The notes beneath the pieces are model-generated. The model saw only the letters and a program-made list of their open reading frames with translations, was not told the DNA's origin and did not search any database. From an uncultured Lachnospiraceae bacterium (GTDB lineage Bacteria > Bacillota > Clostridia > Lachnospirales > Lachnospiraceae): a stretch of DNA of 64,000 bases. This document shows, in pieces, positions 26,672-35,043 of the stretch. How positions within the stretch are numbered: position 1 is the stretch's first letter; each line of letters begins with the position of its first letter. Made by a program: the position numbers and the translations under genes. The stretch covers positions 36,638-100,637 of the forward strand of contig CAMNQH010000005.1 in NCBI GenBank assembly GCA_946549035.1. The letters are read 5' to 3'.

Positions 26672-27580
26672 CTAAAGCTTTTTCTTCAGAAGCTCCTGGA
26701 AATATTCCGGCAGCGGAGCCTCAAATTCCATATATGCTTTGGTAGCAGGATGGATAAAGCCAATTACCATGGCATGGAGGGTTTGGCCTTTTAAATGAAA
26801 GGGATTCTTTCCGCTGCCATACAGCGTATCTCCCAAAAGAGGATGGCCGATACTGGCCATATGAACCCGAATTTGGTGGGTTCTTCCCGTTTCCAGACGA
26901 AATTCCATATACGTGTGCTGAGCAAAGCGCTGTAATACCTTATAATGCGTGACAGCCGGTTTTCCATTCTTTTCATTAACGGCCATTTTTTTTCGTTCTG
27001 TGGGATGGCGTCCGATGGCGCCTTCGATCCGGCCCGCATCTTCCTTTACCCGTCCCAGGACAATTCCACGATAACATCGTGTAACGGTATGTTCCTTAAT
27101 TTGTTGGGCGATACACAGATGAGCCGTATCATTTTTACAGACAATCAGGGCTCCTGTGGTATCCATATCAATGCGGTGTACGATTCCGGGCCGAATCTCT
27201 CCATTGATACCGGAAAGACTGTCTTTACAATGATGCAGCACAGCGTTTACCAGTGTGCCGCTAAAATGCCCGGCGGAAGGATGCACTACCATGCCCTTGG
27301 GCTTATTTACAATCAGCACGTCAGAATCTTCGTATAAGATAGCAAGCGGAATGGCCTCCGGCAGCACGGCAATTTCTTGAGCCTTGGGAATTGTGACAGA
27401 TATGGTATCCCCCGGTTCTACCCGGTAACTGGCTTTTGGGAGGCCGCCGTTGACCAGTACCTGCTCCTCCCGAATAAGCTTTTGAAAAAAAGACCGGGAC
27501 TGCTCTGTATAGATAGAAGCAAGATATTTGTCTAAGCGCTCTCCTCCATCGGTAATTGTGGCTTCAAATTGCTGTTCCAT
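26672..27580 (-). CDS. rluD: RluA-family pseudouridine synthase (RluD type)
   Basis: 23S rRNA pseudouridine synthase of 302 residues. S4 domain at residues about 12-75 (GERLDKYLASIY, VLVNGGLPKASYRV), catalytic domain with VLIVNKPKGMVVHPSAGH, the catalytic aspartate in GIVHRIDMDTTGALIV, and GRTHQIRVHMASIGHPLLGD. Being directly downstream of lspA, with which it shares a TAATG overlap, it is the YlyB/RluD-type gene seen in other Firmicutes, probably modifying the helix 69 uridines; that specificity is inferred. Confidence 0.93.
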   Translation of the reverse strand: MEQQFEATITDGGERLDKYLASIYTEQSRSFFQKLIREEQVLVNGGLPKASYRVEPGDTISVTIPKAQEIAVLPEAIPLAILYEDSDVLIVNKPKGMVVHPSAGHFSGTLVNAVLHHCKDSLSGINGEIRPGIVHRIDMDTTGALIVCKNDTAHLCIAQQIKEHTVTRCYRGIVLGRVKEDAGRIEGAIGRHPTERKKMAVNEKNGKPAVTHYKVLQRFAQHTYMEFRLETGRTHQIRVHMASIGHPLLGDTLYGSGKNPFHLKGQTLHAMVIGFIHPATKAYMEFEAPLPEYFQELLKKKL

Positions 27581-28107
27581 TACGCTTCCTCTTTTCTCTT
27601 ACCAGGCCAAATGCGATTGAAATCTTCCTCTTTGTAATAGAACAAAAATAACAGGACCAATAGGATGACAGAACAGGTCACGTAAATATCCGCCACATTA
27701 AAAATGGGGAAATGAATCAATTCAAAATAGAAGAAATCTACCACATATCCCAGCCGCATCCGATCGATAAAATTACCAACAGCTCCCGCCAGAAGGAAAA
27801 TAATCAGCCACCGCAAAGGGGAAAAGCGCTGTTCCAGGGGAAGATGGAAAAATAACCAACACAAGAAAAGAAATACAATCACCGTGGTAATCGCAAGAAT
27901 CGCCTTTTGTCCCTGGAATATCCCAAATGCCGCCCCCCGGTTCTCCAGATATTGAAGACGAAATACGCCCTTCCAGAGAATAAGGTCGCTTCCGCCCTTT
28001 TCAGGAGATAAGTGAAGCACAGCCAGATATTTTGTTGCCTGATCCAGTGCTGTAAGCAGAATCACGCAAATCAGGAGCGTAACAGTATTTTTAACTTTTT
28101 GATTCAT
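27580..28107 (-). CDS. lspA: Lipoprotein signal peptidase (signal peptidase II)
   Basis: Membrane aspartyl protease that cleaves the signal peptide of diacylglyceryl-prolipoproteins. 175 residues with four hydrophobic segments. The catalytic aspartates lie in the conserved blocks GAVGNFIDRMRLGYVVDFF and FNVADIYVTC. LENRGAAFGIF is the other family signature. GGGGAGG precedes the ATG. Substrates in this window would include the DUF3048 lipoprotein at 56831 and possibly the DacA-like protein at 33645. Confidence 0.97.
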   Translation of the reverse strand: MNQKVKNTVTLLICVILLTALDQATKYLAVLHLSPEKGGSDLILWKGVFRLQYLENRGAAFGIFQGQKAILAITTVIVFLFLCWLFFHLPLEQRFSPLRWLIIFLLAGAVGNFIDRMRLGYVVDFFYFELIHFPIFNVADIYVTCSVILLVLLFLFYYKEEDFNRIWPGKRKEEA

Positions 28108-28120
28108 AAGCTGCCTCCCC

Positions 28121-29218
28121 TTAAGTAAAAAGGTATTGAATTCCCTCTAATATTTGTACATCCGTCAGCTCTTTTGTGATGTAAGCTTTTCCGGGACGCT
28201 CCAAAAGAATAAATTTCACCCTTCCGGATTCCATTTTTTTGTCCAGCTTCGTAACGGCCAGTACATCTTCCGGGGTAAATTCAGGGTGAGTTAGCCGCGT
28301 CGGAAGGTTAAAACAGGCAATGGCTTTTTCTAATTGCTCCAGACAATCCTTGCTGTAAGTTCCATAGCGTTGGGATAAATAGGCGGCGCTCACCATCCCA
28401 AGAGCCACGCATTGGCCGTGAAGCAGCTGAAAATGAGACAGCTTTTCAATGGCATGGCCAATGGTGTGGCCAAAATTTAACAGCGCCCGCTCTCCCTGTT
28501 CCTTGGGATCACGCTGCACCACATCCCTTTTGATCTTACAGCTTCCATAGATGATTTCTTCCAGTACGTTCAAATCACGCTGCCGTATCTTGACATGGTT
28601 TTGGGCTGCCTGTAAAAAATATGCTTCCTCCAAAATTTGTCCATGCTTTAAAATTTCCCCCATACCGGAACAAAATTGTTCTTCCGGAAGAGTCTGGAGG
28701 ACGGAAAGGTTCATATATACCAGTTTTGGCATATAAAATGCGCCTACCATATTTTTGTACTGAAGAAAATCAACCCCGGTTTTCCCTCCGATACTGCTGT
28801 CCACCTGAGACAGCAAAGTGGTTGGAATCTGGATGAAATCAATGCCTCTAAGATAAGTTGCCGCTGCAAATCCCGCCAAATCTCCGGTGACTCCGCCCCC
28901 TAAAGCAATCACAAAATCCTTTCGGTCTAAGGAATGGCGGATAAAGTGTTCGTAGGCCTCCCCCACCGTTTTTGTATGCTTGTGCTCCTCTCCCGCTGGA
29001 AACACATACATACTGACTCCGGTATATTGGCCTTGCAGCTTTTTCAGTAATGATTCGCCATACAAGGGTGCAACATTAGAATCCGTCACAATGCATACCT
29101 TTTGTTCCTTGTGATATCCTGCCTTTGTCAGGGCCAAAATGAGACTGTCAAAGTCTTTTTCCAAATAAATATCATAGCAAGGCTTATTCTCATAGCTTAC
29201 AGAAAGTAATCTGCTCAT
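28121..29218 (-). CDS. aroB: 3-dehydroquinate synthase
   Basis: NAD- and metal-dependent cyclisation of DAHP to 3-dehydroquinate, second step of the shikimate pathway. 365 residues. Signatures are ALGGGVTGDLAGFAAATYLRGI, IPTTLLSQVDSSIGGKTGVD, the metal ligands E in GMGEILKHG and H in LNFGHTIGHAIE. No other aro gene is in this window; the gene is placed between ylmH and lspA with short gaps. Confidence 0.97.
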   Translation of the reverse strand: MSRLLSVSYENKPCYDIYLEKDFDSLILALTKAGYHKEQKVCIVTDSNVAPLYGESLLKKLQGQYTGVSMYVFPAGEEHKHTKTVGEAYEHFIRHSLDRKDFVIALGGGVTGDLAGFAAATYLRGIDFIQIPTTLLSQVDSSIGGKTGVDFLQYKNMVGAFYMPKLVYMNLSVLQTLPEEQFCSGMGEILKHGQILEEAYFLQAAQNHVKIRQRDLNVLEEIIYGSCKIKRDVVQRDPKEQGERALLNFGHTIGHAIEKLSHFQLLHGQCVALGMVSAAYLSQRYGTYSKDCLEQLEKAIACFNLPTRLTHPEFTPEDVLAVTKLDKKMESGRVKFILLERPGKAYITKELTDVQILEGIQYLFT

Positions 29219-29230
29219 AATCTTCCCTCT

Positions 29231-29983
29231 TTATCCTGTATATTTGTCGTATTGAATTTTAATTCTTCCTTTTTTGGTTTCCCCGGATGATTCTAAAAAC
29301 CGGAAGCGCCCCACTCCCCGGACGGAAATAATTTCTCCAGGGTTACAACTGACGCTGACGCTTTGGAGTTCCTTCCCGTTGATAAATACACTTCCTCCTT
29401 TAATGAGTGCCCCTGCCTGGCTTCTGGAAACTTTGCACATATGGGCAACCAGAGCGTCTAAACGGTTGGAAGTAATGATACCTTGAAATGTCTGAGTATT
29501 GGGACGGATATCCGGAATATTGGTTTCTATGGAAACTGAGACAGGCGTATGGCGTATTTTCGTCAACTCCTCCATAAGATAAGAATGGATCGTATTGTGG
29601 CAGAAGACGTAGATCTGCTGTTCTTTTATCATAATATCTCCAAGCTTCCCACGCTCGATCCCTAAACTCATAAGACTGCCCAAAACATCCCGATGGGAAA
29701 GTACATCTGCAAATTTCTCATTGACAGGGGTAATATGTATGCACACCATTGGGAATTCAGGCTCAAATATAAGAGCATCAGGTAGAAAGGCTATCATCTG
29801 ACGCTCTGCATAATCAAATCCACCAGACATCTGATAATTGCTGTGGAGCAAGGGGATGCATGTGTGGAAAATATTCTGTTCATTAAGGTTTAAAAAATCG
29901 CTGAATGTAACGATCCCTTTTTGACAGGCCCGCCTGGAAAGATCTTCAAAGCGTTTGGCCATCCTATTTTCTTCTCGTGTCAT
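29231..29983 (-). CDS. ylmH: YlmH-family S4-domain RNA-binding protein
   Basis: Cytosolic protein of 250 residues: a conserved N-terminal domain (FLNLNEQNIFHTCIPLL, MIAFLPDALIFEPEFPMVCIHITP) and a C-terminal S4 RNA-binding domain (SNRLDALVAHMCKVSRSQAG, VFINGKELQSVSV). Homologues lie in the division cluster of Gram-positive bacteria near sepF and ylmE, as here, and YlmH has been linked to handling of stalled 50S-peptidyl-tRNA complexes. ATG 29983 has GAGG at eight bases. Next upstream is sepF. Confidence 0.92.
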   Translation of the reverse strand: MTREENRMAKRFEDLSRRACQKGIVTFSDFLNLNEQNIFHTCIPLLHSNYQMSGGFDYAERQMIAFLPDALIFEPEFPMVCIHITPVNEKFADVLSHRDVLGSLMSLGIERGKLGDIMIKEQQIYVFCHNTIHSYLMEELTKIRHTPVSVSIETNIPDIRPNTQTFQGIITSNRLDALVAHMCKVSRSQAGALIKGGSVFINGKELQSVSVSCNPGEIISVRGVGRFRFLESSGETKKGRIKIQYDKYTG

Positions 29984-29996
29984 ACCGCCGCCCTCA

Positions 29997-30533
29997 TCAA
30001 TACTCTGTTTTTAAATTTGAGTCGAAGGTGTCCACGATGTTCAGAAAATCTCCGGAAATGTCTACGTTCGGAGGCGTTATAATAAATATGTAATTAGAAA
30101 TCTTCTGAAGGTTTCCGCTAATGGCAAAGCAGGAACCGGATGTAAAATCAATAATACGCTGAGCAATCTCCAAATCCAGCCCTTCCACGTTCAATACTAC
30201 AGTACGGTTCATCAGCAGCGTCTCGGTAATCTCTCTGGAGTCTTCTACAGAATTGGGTTTGATGACGCATACCTCCATACCGTTTCCCTGTTTCCGGGGA
30301 CGCATAGGCGTTACCTTCGGCGTTGTCTTGACTGATTTCTCTTTGATGGAGGATACCTTTTTGTCTTCTTCGTAATAGTCGTCCTCCAGGTCTTTTTCTT
30401 TCCGTCGTTTCTTTACCGGTTTCTCTTCTTCTTCGTAATCGTCCTCTTCGTCATAGTAGTCTTCATTATAAAAGTCGTCCTCGTCGTCCGGATTCAACCG
30501 CATCACGTTCAAAAATTTATCTAATACGCCCAT
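29997..30533 (-). CDS. sepF: Cell division protein SepF
   Basis: FtsZ-associated protein that forms rings and anchors the Z-ring to the membrane. 178 residues: an N-terminal membrane-targeting amphipathic helix (MGVLDKFLNVMRL), a long acidic then basic linker (DDEDDFYNEDYYDEEDDY, KKRRKEKD), and the C-terminal DUF552 fold (EVCVIKPNSVEDSREITETLL, VVLNVEGLDLEIAQRIIDFTSG). Neighbours ylmE and ylmH are standard. The unusually acidic linker is the only odd point. Confidence 0.95.
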   Translation of the reverse strand: MGVLDKFLNVMRLNPDDEDDFYNEDYYDEEDDYEEEEKPVKKRRKEKDLEDDYYEEDKKVSSIKEKSVKTTPKVTPMRPRKQGNGMEVCVIKPNSVEDSREITETLLMNRTVVLNVEGLDLEIAQRIIDFTSGSCFAISGNLQKISNYIFIITPPNVDISGDFLNIVDTFDSNLKTEY

Positions 30534-30553
30534 GATAATTCTCCCTTATCGTT

Positions 30554-31249
30554 CTATACAATCTGATAATTCCGTTCTCCAAAAATTCCGGTTCCCACAC
30601 GTACCATGGTAGCGCCTTCTTCAATAGCAACCATATAATCACCGGTCATTCCCATAGACAGAATGTCCATATCTACATTATCAATGTTTTTATGGGCGAT
30701 GTCAACAGATAATTCCCTCATTTTACGGAAATAGATTCGGTTTTCTTCGGGATTTTCCACAAAAGGAGCGATTGTCATAAGGCCCCGGATATGGATTCCA
30801 GGCAATTTGGAAATCTCTTCCACCAACTGAAAGGTCTCTTCTTTTGAGATTCCGAACTTGGATTCTTCCTGGGCAATGTTTACTTCTACTAAAATATCCT
30901 GGCACAAGGATTTCCTTACTGCCTGACTGCTGATTTCTTCTGCAAGCCGTAAGGAATCCACCGAATGTATCATGGCTACGGTTCCCACAATATATTTTAC
31001 CTTGTTTCTTTGGAGATGCCCGATCATATGCCAATGGATATCCTGGGGAAGCTGCGGCTGTTTGTCGGACAATTCCTGGACCTTATTCTCCCCAAATTCA
31101 CGGATTCCCGACTGGTAAACCTCTTGAAGCATGGAAACCGGCTTTGTTTTGCTGACTGCAATCAAAGTCACCTCTTTCCGTTTTCTTCCGGATGTTTCAC
31201 AGGCTAGCGCTATATTTTGTTCTACCTTTTCCAAATTTTGTTGTAACAT
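30554..31249 (-). CDS. ylmE: YggS-family pyridoxal phosphate-binding protein
   Basis: PLP homeostasis protein (PLPBP/YggS family), about 231 residues, a fold III barrel without known enzymatic activity. The PLP lysine is in VTLIAVSKTKPV; other family blocks are IREFGENKVQEL, HWHMIGHLQRNKV, LVEVNIAQEESKFG, LSMGMTGDYMVAIEEGATMVRVGTGIFG. ATG 31249 follows AGGAGGAG at four bases; the longer frame start at 31282 lacks a site. It sits just upstream of sepF in the ylm order. Confidence 0.95.
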   Translation of the reverse strand: MLQQNLEKVEQNIALACETSGRKRKEVTLIAVSKTKPVSMLQEVYQSGIREFGENKVQELSDKQPQLPQDIHWHMIGHLQRNKVKYIVGTVAMIHSVDSLRLAEEISSQAVRKSLCQDILVEVNIAQEESKFGISKEETFQLVEEISKLPGIHIRGLMTIAPFVENPEENRIYFRKMRELSVDIAHKNIDNVDMDILSMGMTGDYMVAIEEGATMVRVGTGIFGERNYQIV

Positions 31250-31259
31250 GTTTCTCCTC

Positions 31260-32648
31260 CTAATGTACGATGTCATTTTCATTTACGGCAGAGCTGTCAA
31301 GGGCAATATGGTCGTATAGAGAAACGCCATAAGAGGTGCCGCTTTTTATAATGGTATACTCTTTATTTTCAAATAATTTTTCAATACGCTTAAATACGGC
31401 GTATCCCCGGTTAATATTATAAACGCCTTCTAAGGATTCCCGTTCCGTTAAAACGAAATGCGCTTTCGACTCCGGATGTACAATGGTATCTCCCAATCCG
31501 ATTTCATTGGAATCCACATAATAAAATTCTTCTGTTTCGTGAAAAAGCGTTACTTTTGTAAATACAGGAGAAAACTCTCCCTCCTTGTTCTCACGAAGGA
31601 GGAAAATGCCGCTGTCGTCGGATTCACTGTCTTTTGCAATGTACTCCTTGGGGACTAAAAGGAATTCTTTCTGGGTAATGGCGGTATTGGGGATTTTCAG
31701 CCCGGAGGTATCGGTAAGCAGAAGCTCCAAGTCCACATAGCGGTCCATCGCAAACCGAACCATGGAGTTTTGAAATTCCAGCACCAGGTACTTTCCCCCG
31801 TCCCGTTCCAGAATCTTCGAGGTTGCCCAGGCGGAGGAATGGTCCTTTTTAAAAGAAACTTTAATATTCTCCTCTTCCGCCAAATCCTGAGCCAGAGAAT
31901 CATCAATGGGAATAACCACCTGCCAGATTTCACTGTTAATTAACTTGTATACGGCCTCTCCCGAAGAAACTGTTTGACGTTTGAGAAAATTTTCTTTCTC
32001 ATAAGAATGAGAATCGAACATTTCGGCCGTAAAATTATCAACGGTTACATGCTCCAAACCGTCCACATAATAGACCACCACGCCTGGAACATCCGCTGTA
32101 TATACGTAGAGTCCGTTTCCGCTTTCCTGAGGAGAGTTTCCCAGTTCCTGCCTGGCAGCAGAGTTTAAGACTTCCACCAAAGTACCTTCCATATCGTATT
32201 TAAATTGATATACCTGGTAAAAGTCCACATCGGAGTAGCTGGAAAGATATTGGTCTGCTACCGTCTCAAGCTGGCTGTAGCCTTCATCGGAGAGGACTAG
32301 TTGACCGTCGTTGGCAGCGGACATCCTCTGATAAAAATCACCTGTTTCATCTACGGAGTAAATATAGCTTCCTACGCTTGCTTTGGAACCGTCCTTACAA
32401 TAATAATTTACGTATCCGCTGCGCTCTGACTGATAGACGGTTTCTTCCCGCAGAATCAGTCCTTCTACGGATGTATTCTGAGCGATGGTTCCTTGACTGA
32501 CTTCATAGACGGAGATATGCTTTGAGGTAAAATAAGCATAAATATAATAAAGCATGTACAAAAATATAAATACGAATACCAGTATCCCAATGTTGATACG
32601 GAAAGGCTTTCGATATTTTACAATTTTACGATTCTTTTTTTTTGCCAC
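31260..32648 (-). CDS. HlyD-like membrane protein (periplasmic-adaptor type), solitary
   Basis: A 462-residue protein with a basic N-terminus, one membrane segment (IGILVFVFIFLYMLYYIYAYF, about residues 19-39) and a large extracytoplasmic part. After the membrane segment a biotinyl-lipoyl-like hairpin region is suggested by VEGLILREETVYQSERSGYVNYY...GSKASVGSYIYSV, as in HlyD/MFP adaptors. No ABC transporter or outer component is adjacent. It is directly upstream of ylmE-sepF-ylmH, so a role at the division site or envelope is possible but inferred. GTG 32648 is preceded by GGAAGG. Family assignment is moderate. Confidence 0.7.
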   Translation of the reverse strand: MAKKKNRKIVKYRKPFRINIGILVFVFIFLYMLYYIYAYFTSKHISVYEVSQGTIAQNTSVEGLILREETVYQSERSGYVNYYCKDGSKASVGSYIYSVDETGDFYQRMSAANDGQLVLSDEGYSQLETVADQYLSSYSDVDFYQVYQFKYDMEGTLVEVLNSAARQELGNSPQESGNGLYVYTADVPGVVVYYVDGLEHVTVDNFTAEMFDSHSYEKENFLKRQTVSSGEAVYKLINSEIWQVVIPIDDSLAQDLAEEENIKVSFKKDHSSAWATSKILERDGGKYLVLEFQNSMVRFAMDRYVDLELLLTDTSGLKIPNTAITQKEFLLVPKEYIAKDSESDDSGIFLLRENKEGEFSPVFTKVTLFHETEEFYYVDSNEIGLGDTIVHPESKAHFVLTERESLEGVYNINRGYAVFKRIEKLFENKEYTIIKSGTSYGVSLYDHIALDSSAVNENDIVH

Positions 32649-32727
32649 AAATATTCTTTCCTTCCATCTTTTCCCAACATGAAAAAAATAATTCCTGAAA
32701 TACTATAATAACAAAGGAGGTATGATC

Positions 32728-32940
32728 ATGAACACAAAAGGACTTGACTATACACTATTGGCTCTTGTGATTATTGGCGCAGTCAACTGGGGCTTGATTG
32801 GTTTTTTGCGCTTTGACCTGGTTGCCTTTTTATTCGGCGAAATGTCCTGGCTTAGCAGAATCATTTATGCTCTTGTAGGCGTCAGCGGACTGTATCTGAT
32901 CAGCGCATTTGGCCGGATTCGTTCTATGGAACAGGCATAA
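32728..32940 (+). CDS. DUF378 family small membrane protein (YuzA-like)
   Basis: A 70-residue protein with two hydrophobic segments (YTLLALVIIGAVNWGLIGF and IIYALVGVSGLYLIS). The NWGLIGFLRFDLVAFLFG core is typical of DUF378. Function unknown. I use ATG 32728, seven bases after AAAGGAGG; the ATG at 32722 is too close. A TATAAT at 32704-32709 could be its -10. It is the only plus-strand gene in the right-hand 38 kb. Confidence 0.85.
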   Translation: MNTKGLDYTLLALVIIGAVNWGLIGFLRFDLVAFLFGEMSWLSRIIYALVGVSGLYLISAFGRIRSMEQA

Positions 32941-32969
32941 AAGCTGCCCGTTCTTTCAAAAGACAGACA

Positions 32970-33006
32970 TTTCCTGTCATAAGAAATATATTTTTATGAC
33001 AGGAAA
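32970..33006. terminator. Hairpin between convergent DUF378 and P-loop genes
   Basis: TTTCCTGTCATAA 32970-32982 and TTATGACAGGAAA 32994-33006 are exact reverse complements (13 bp) around an 11-base AT-rich loop. The flanks are T- or A-rich but without a long U-tract. Probable bidirectional terminator. The rest of 32941-33117 shows only a small ATGCCctttGGCAT hairpin. Confidence 0.6.
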
Positions 33007-33117
33007 AAGCTGTCAGAATCATTCTCTTTCCAACAGCTTCTCCCAATGCCCTTTGGCATCTTGCCAATCATCCTTTTATGTAATCCTGCATTCTATTCTT
33101 TGTTCGTCATGTGATTG

Positions 33118-33537
33118 CTACAGCGAAATATTAATCTTTGCTTTTGCACATTCCGGTAAATCTGATTCGTTTTTGGAAACGCTTAAGATAAAGTTTACAT
33201 GAAATGTGCTGCTGATTACGTCCAGCCGTTCAATGGCATGGCTGAGTTCCTCGTCTTTTACAGAGGAAATTGTCAGAAAACTGTCTAAATACATTTCCTC
33301 CAAATCATGGTCCTGAGAAATAATTCCGCTTAAAAATCCTAAAAATTCATCACAATTTGAAATCGGAAAATCCGATACATTAATCAAACGTACCTTATTG
33401 CTGAGCTCATACATATGCTTGGAGCTTTTATCTAAATATACGATACTTCCGTTTGCTGTTTTGACGGCTTCGTTCACCTTCTCCAATAAATGCTTTGTCT
33501 TTCCTTTTCCCTTTTCTCCTGCAATTATCTGTATCAT
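33118..33537 (-). CDS. Small P-loop ATPase-like protein
   Basis: A 139-residue protein beginning MIQIIAGEKGKGKTKHLLEKVNEA: a Walker A motif (GEKGKGKT) at the very N-terminus. A possible Walker B follows at hydrophobic-acid segments later in the chain, but none is unmistakable. It lacks the domains of PilT although such small proteins are sometimes labelled that way. It has its own promoter and is followed by a hairpin, so it seems monocistronic. Function unknown. The ribosome binding site AGGAGGAG is strong. Confidence 0.7.
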   Translation of the reverse strand: MIQIIAGEKGKGKTKHLLEKVNEAVKTANGSIVYLDKSSKHMYELSNKVRLINVSDFPISNCDEFLGFLSGIISQDHDLEEMYLDSFLTISSVKDEELSHAIERLDVISSTFHVNFILSVSKNESDLPECAKAKINISL

Positions 33538-33612
33538 AGCAATCTCCTCCTAGTTTTTGGCGCTTATTCAATATCGTAAATTTTGAACAAATTCGCTTCT
33601 TTTCATAGCCAT

Positions 33613-33641
33613 ATTATAGAACATATTTACAGAAAATTCAA
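33613..33641 (-). promoter_or_regulatory. Sigma-A promoter of the small P-loop gene
   Basis: On the minus strand TTGAAT (33641-33636), 17-base spacer, TATAAT (33618-33613), about 75 bases before the start codon. It lies immediately downstream of dacA. Confidence 0.75.
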
Positions 33642-33644
33642 TGA

Positions 33645-34664
33645 TTAATTCCAAGTTTTTTTCAACAACTCCGTCATTTGCTGATACAGCTCGTCCTTGT
33701 TGTTGGCTTTCATCACAATAGAAATATAAGGCTTAGAGCTTTGGTTTTCACTGTACAATACCAGGCAGCTTCCGGCGTCGTTGGTGGTCCCGGTTTTTCC
33801 CCCTATCACGTGAACGCCCTCCGGAATCTCTTTTTCCCCTCTCAGATAGAGATTGGTAGTCTCCCACTGCTTTGTGACCGGCTCTCCCTGACTGTTGGTA
33901 AATTCAGCGGTGTACTCCTTCGTTTCGATGAGTTTGCGAAAGCCTTCTTCCTTTAAGGCAGCCTGAAAAATAAGATAAAGGTCATATACGCTGGTATAAT
34001 GCTGTTCATCCGGCAGCCCATGGGCATTTCTAAAATTGGACTTCGTTGCCCCTAAGGCACGTGCTTCCTGATTCATTAATTTGGCAAATTCTTCTGTATT
34101 TCCTGAAATCATCTCTGCAATTACGTTGGCGGCGTCGTTTCCGCTGCAAAGGATAAGTCCGTATAAAAGCTGTTCCAAAGTGATGGAATCTCCCGGGGAA
34201 AGTCCGCTTACCGTAGAACCTTCTTCTAATATCAGCGCGTTTTCGCTGACGGTTGTTTTGGCTTCTAAATCCCCATATTTCAGCGCGACGTACGCGGTAA
34301 GTATCTTCGTAGTGCTGGCCGGATACACCTGCTCATGGATATTTCTGGAATAAAGAATTTCATGGTCTGACAAATCAAATAATCCTGCCGCGTAGGAAAG
34401 AGCTTCAGTCACTGCCGCATCCGTAGTATTCTCATTGCCTCCCACACAAAGCTGCTCTCCGAAAAAGGAGATGGATTCCTGTTCCTTTTCCTTTTTTGTT
34501 TCAGACTCGCCTTCTTTTTTTTCAACTTGAATCTCAAATTGCTTTGTTGTGTTGTATAAGTCATATGATTCTTCCAGCTCTATCTTTTCGCCGCATCCGG
34601 CTGTGCCGGCTATAAGTAAAAGAGCTGAAAGCGCCCCAAGGCTTTTTTTAACGATACATTTCAC
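33645..34664 (-). CDS. D-alanyl-D-alanine carboxypeptidase (serine-type PBP, lipoprotein-like)
   Basis: Peptidase S11 family enzyme trimming the terminal D-Ala of peptidoglycan stem peptides. 339 residues. N-terminal signal GALSALLLIAGTAGC suggests a lipoprotein with Cys24, followed by a low-complexity KE-rich linker. All three active-site motifs are present: SxxK at S117-K120 (PASTTKILTAY), SGN in CSGNDAANVIAE, and KTG in GGKTGTTNDAG. The C-terminal beta-rich domain of DacA is missing, giving a short type. GTG 34664 overlaps the end of mgsA by 17 bases, so translation is probably coupled. Confidence 0.9.
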   Translation of the reverse strand: MKCIVKKSLGALSALLLIAGTAGCGEKIELEESYDLYNTTKQFEIQVEKKEGESETKKEKEQESISFFGEQLCVGGNENTTDAAVTEALSYAAGLFDLSDHEILYSRNIHEQVYPASTTKILTAYVALKYGDLEAKTTVSENALILEEGSTVSGLSPGDSITLEQLLYGLILCSGNDAANVIAEMISGNTEEFAKLMNQEARALGATKSNFRNAHGLPDEQHYTSVYDLYLIFQAALKEEGFRKLIETKEYTAEFTNSQGEPVTKQWETTNLYLRGEKEIPEGVHVIGGKTGTTNDAGSCLVLYSENQSSKPYISIVMKANNKDELYQQMTELLKKTWN

Positions 34665-35043
34665 GCCACTCTAGATCTCCTCTGTCTAAGGCTCGAATTA
34701 ATAGTTCAGCCGTTGCAAGATTGGTAGCCAACGGGATATTGTAGGTATCACATAATCGCACGACTCTGTTTACATCCGGCTCATGGGATTTGGGCGTCAG
34801 GGGATCCCGAAGGAAAATAACCATATCCATTTGATTGTGCTCAATCTGCGCTCCCAACTGCTGGGCTCCTCCCAGATGTCCGGCCAGATACTTGTGAATG
34901 GACAAATTGGCAACTTCTTCGATCAATCTTCCAGTGGTGCCGGTTGCATAGAGACTATGTTTGGAGAGAATCCCCCGATATGCGATACAGAAATTCTGCA
35001 TCAGTTTTTTCTTTGAGTCATGTGCGATTAATCCTACGTTCAT
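34648..35043 (-). CDS. mgsA: Methylglyoxal synthase
   Basis: Converts dihydroxyacetone phosphate to methylglyoxal and phosphate, a glycolytic bypass relieving phosphate limitation. 131 residues. Typical blocks: VGLIAHDSKKK, LYATGTTGRLIEE, AGHLGGAQQLGA, VIFLRDPLTPKSHEPDV with the catalytic aspartates, and IPLATNLATAELLI. It is coupled by an ATGA overlap to rodA and by 17 bases to the DacA-type gene, an odd metabolic insert in an envelope operon. Confidence 0.96.
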   Translation of the reverse strand: MNVGLIAHDSKKKLMQNFCIAYRGILSKHSLYATGTTGRLIEEVANLSIHKYLAGHLGGAQQLGAQIEHNQMDMVIFLRDPLTPKSHEPDVNRVVRLCDTYNIPLATNLATAELLIRALDRGDLEWREMYR

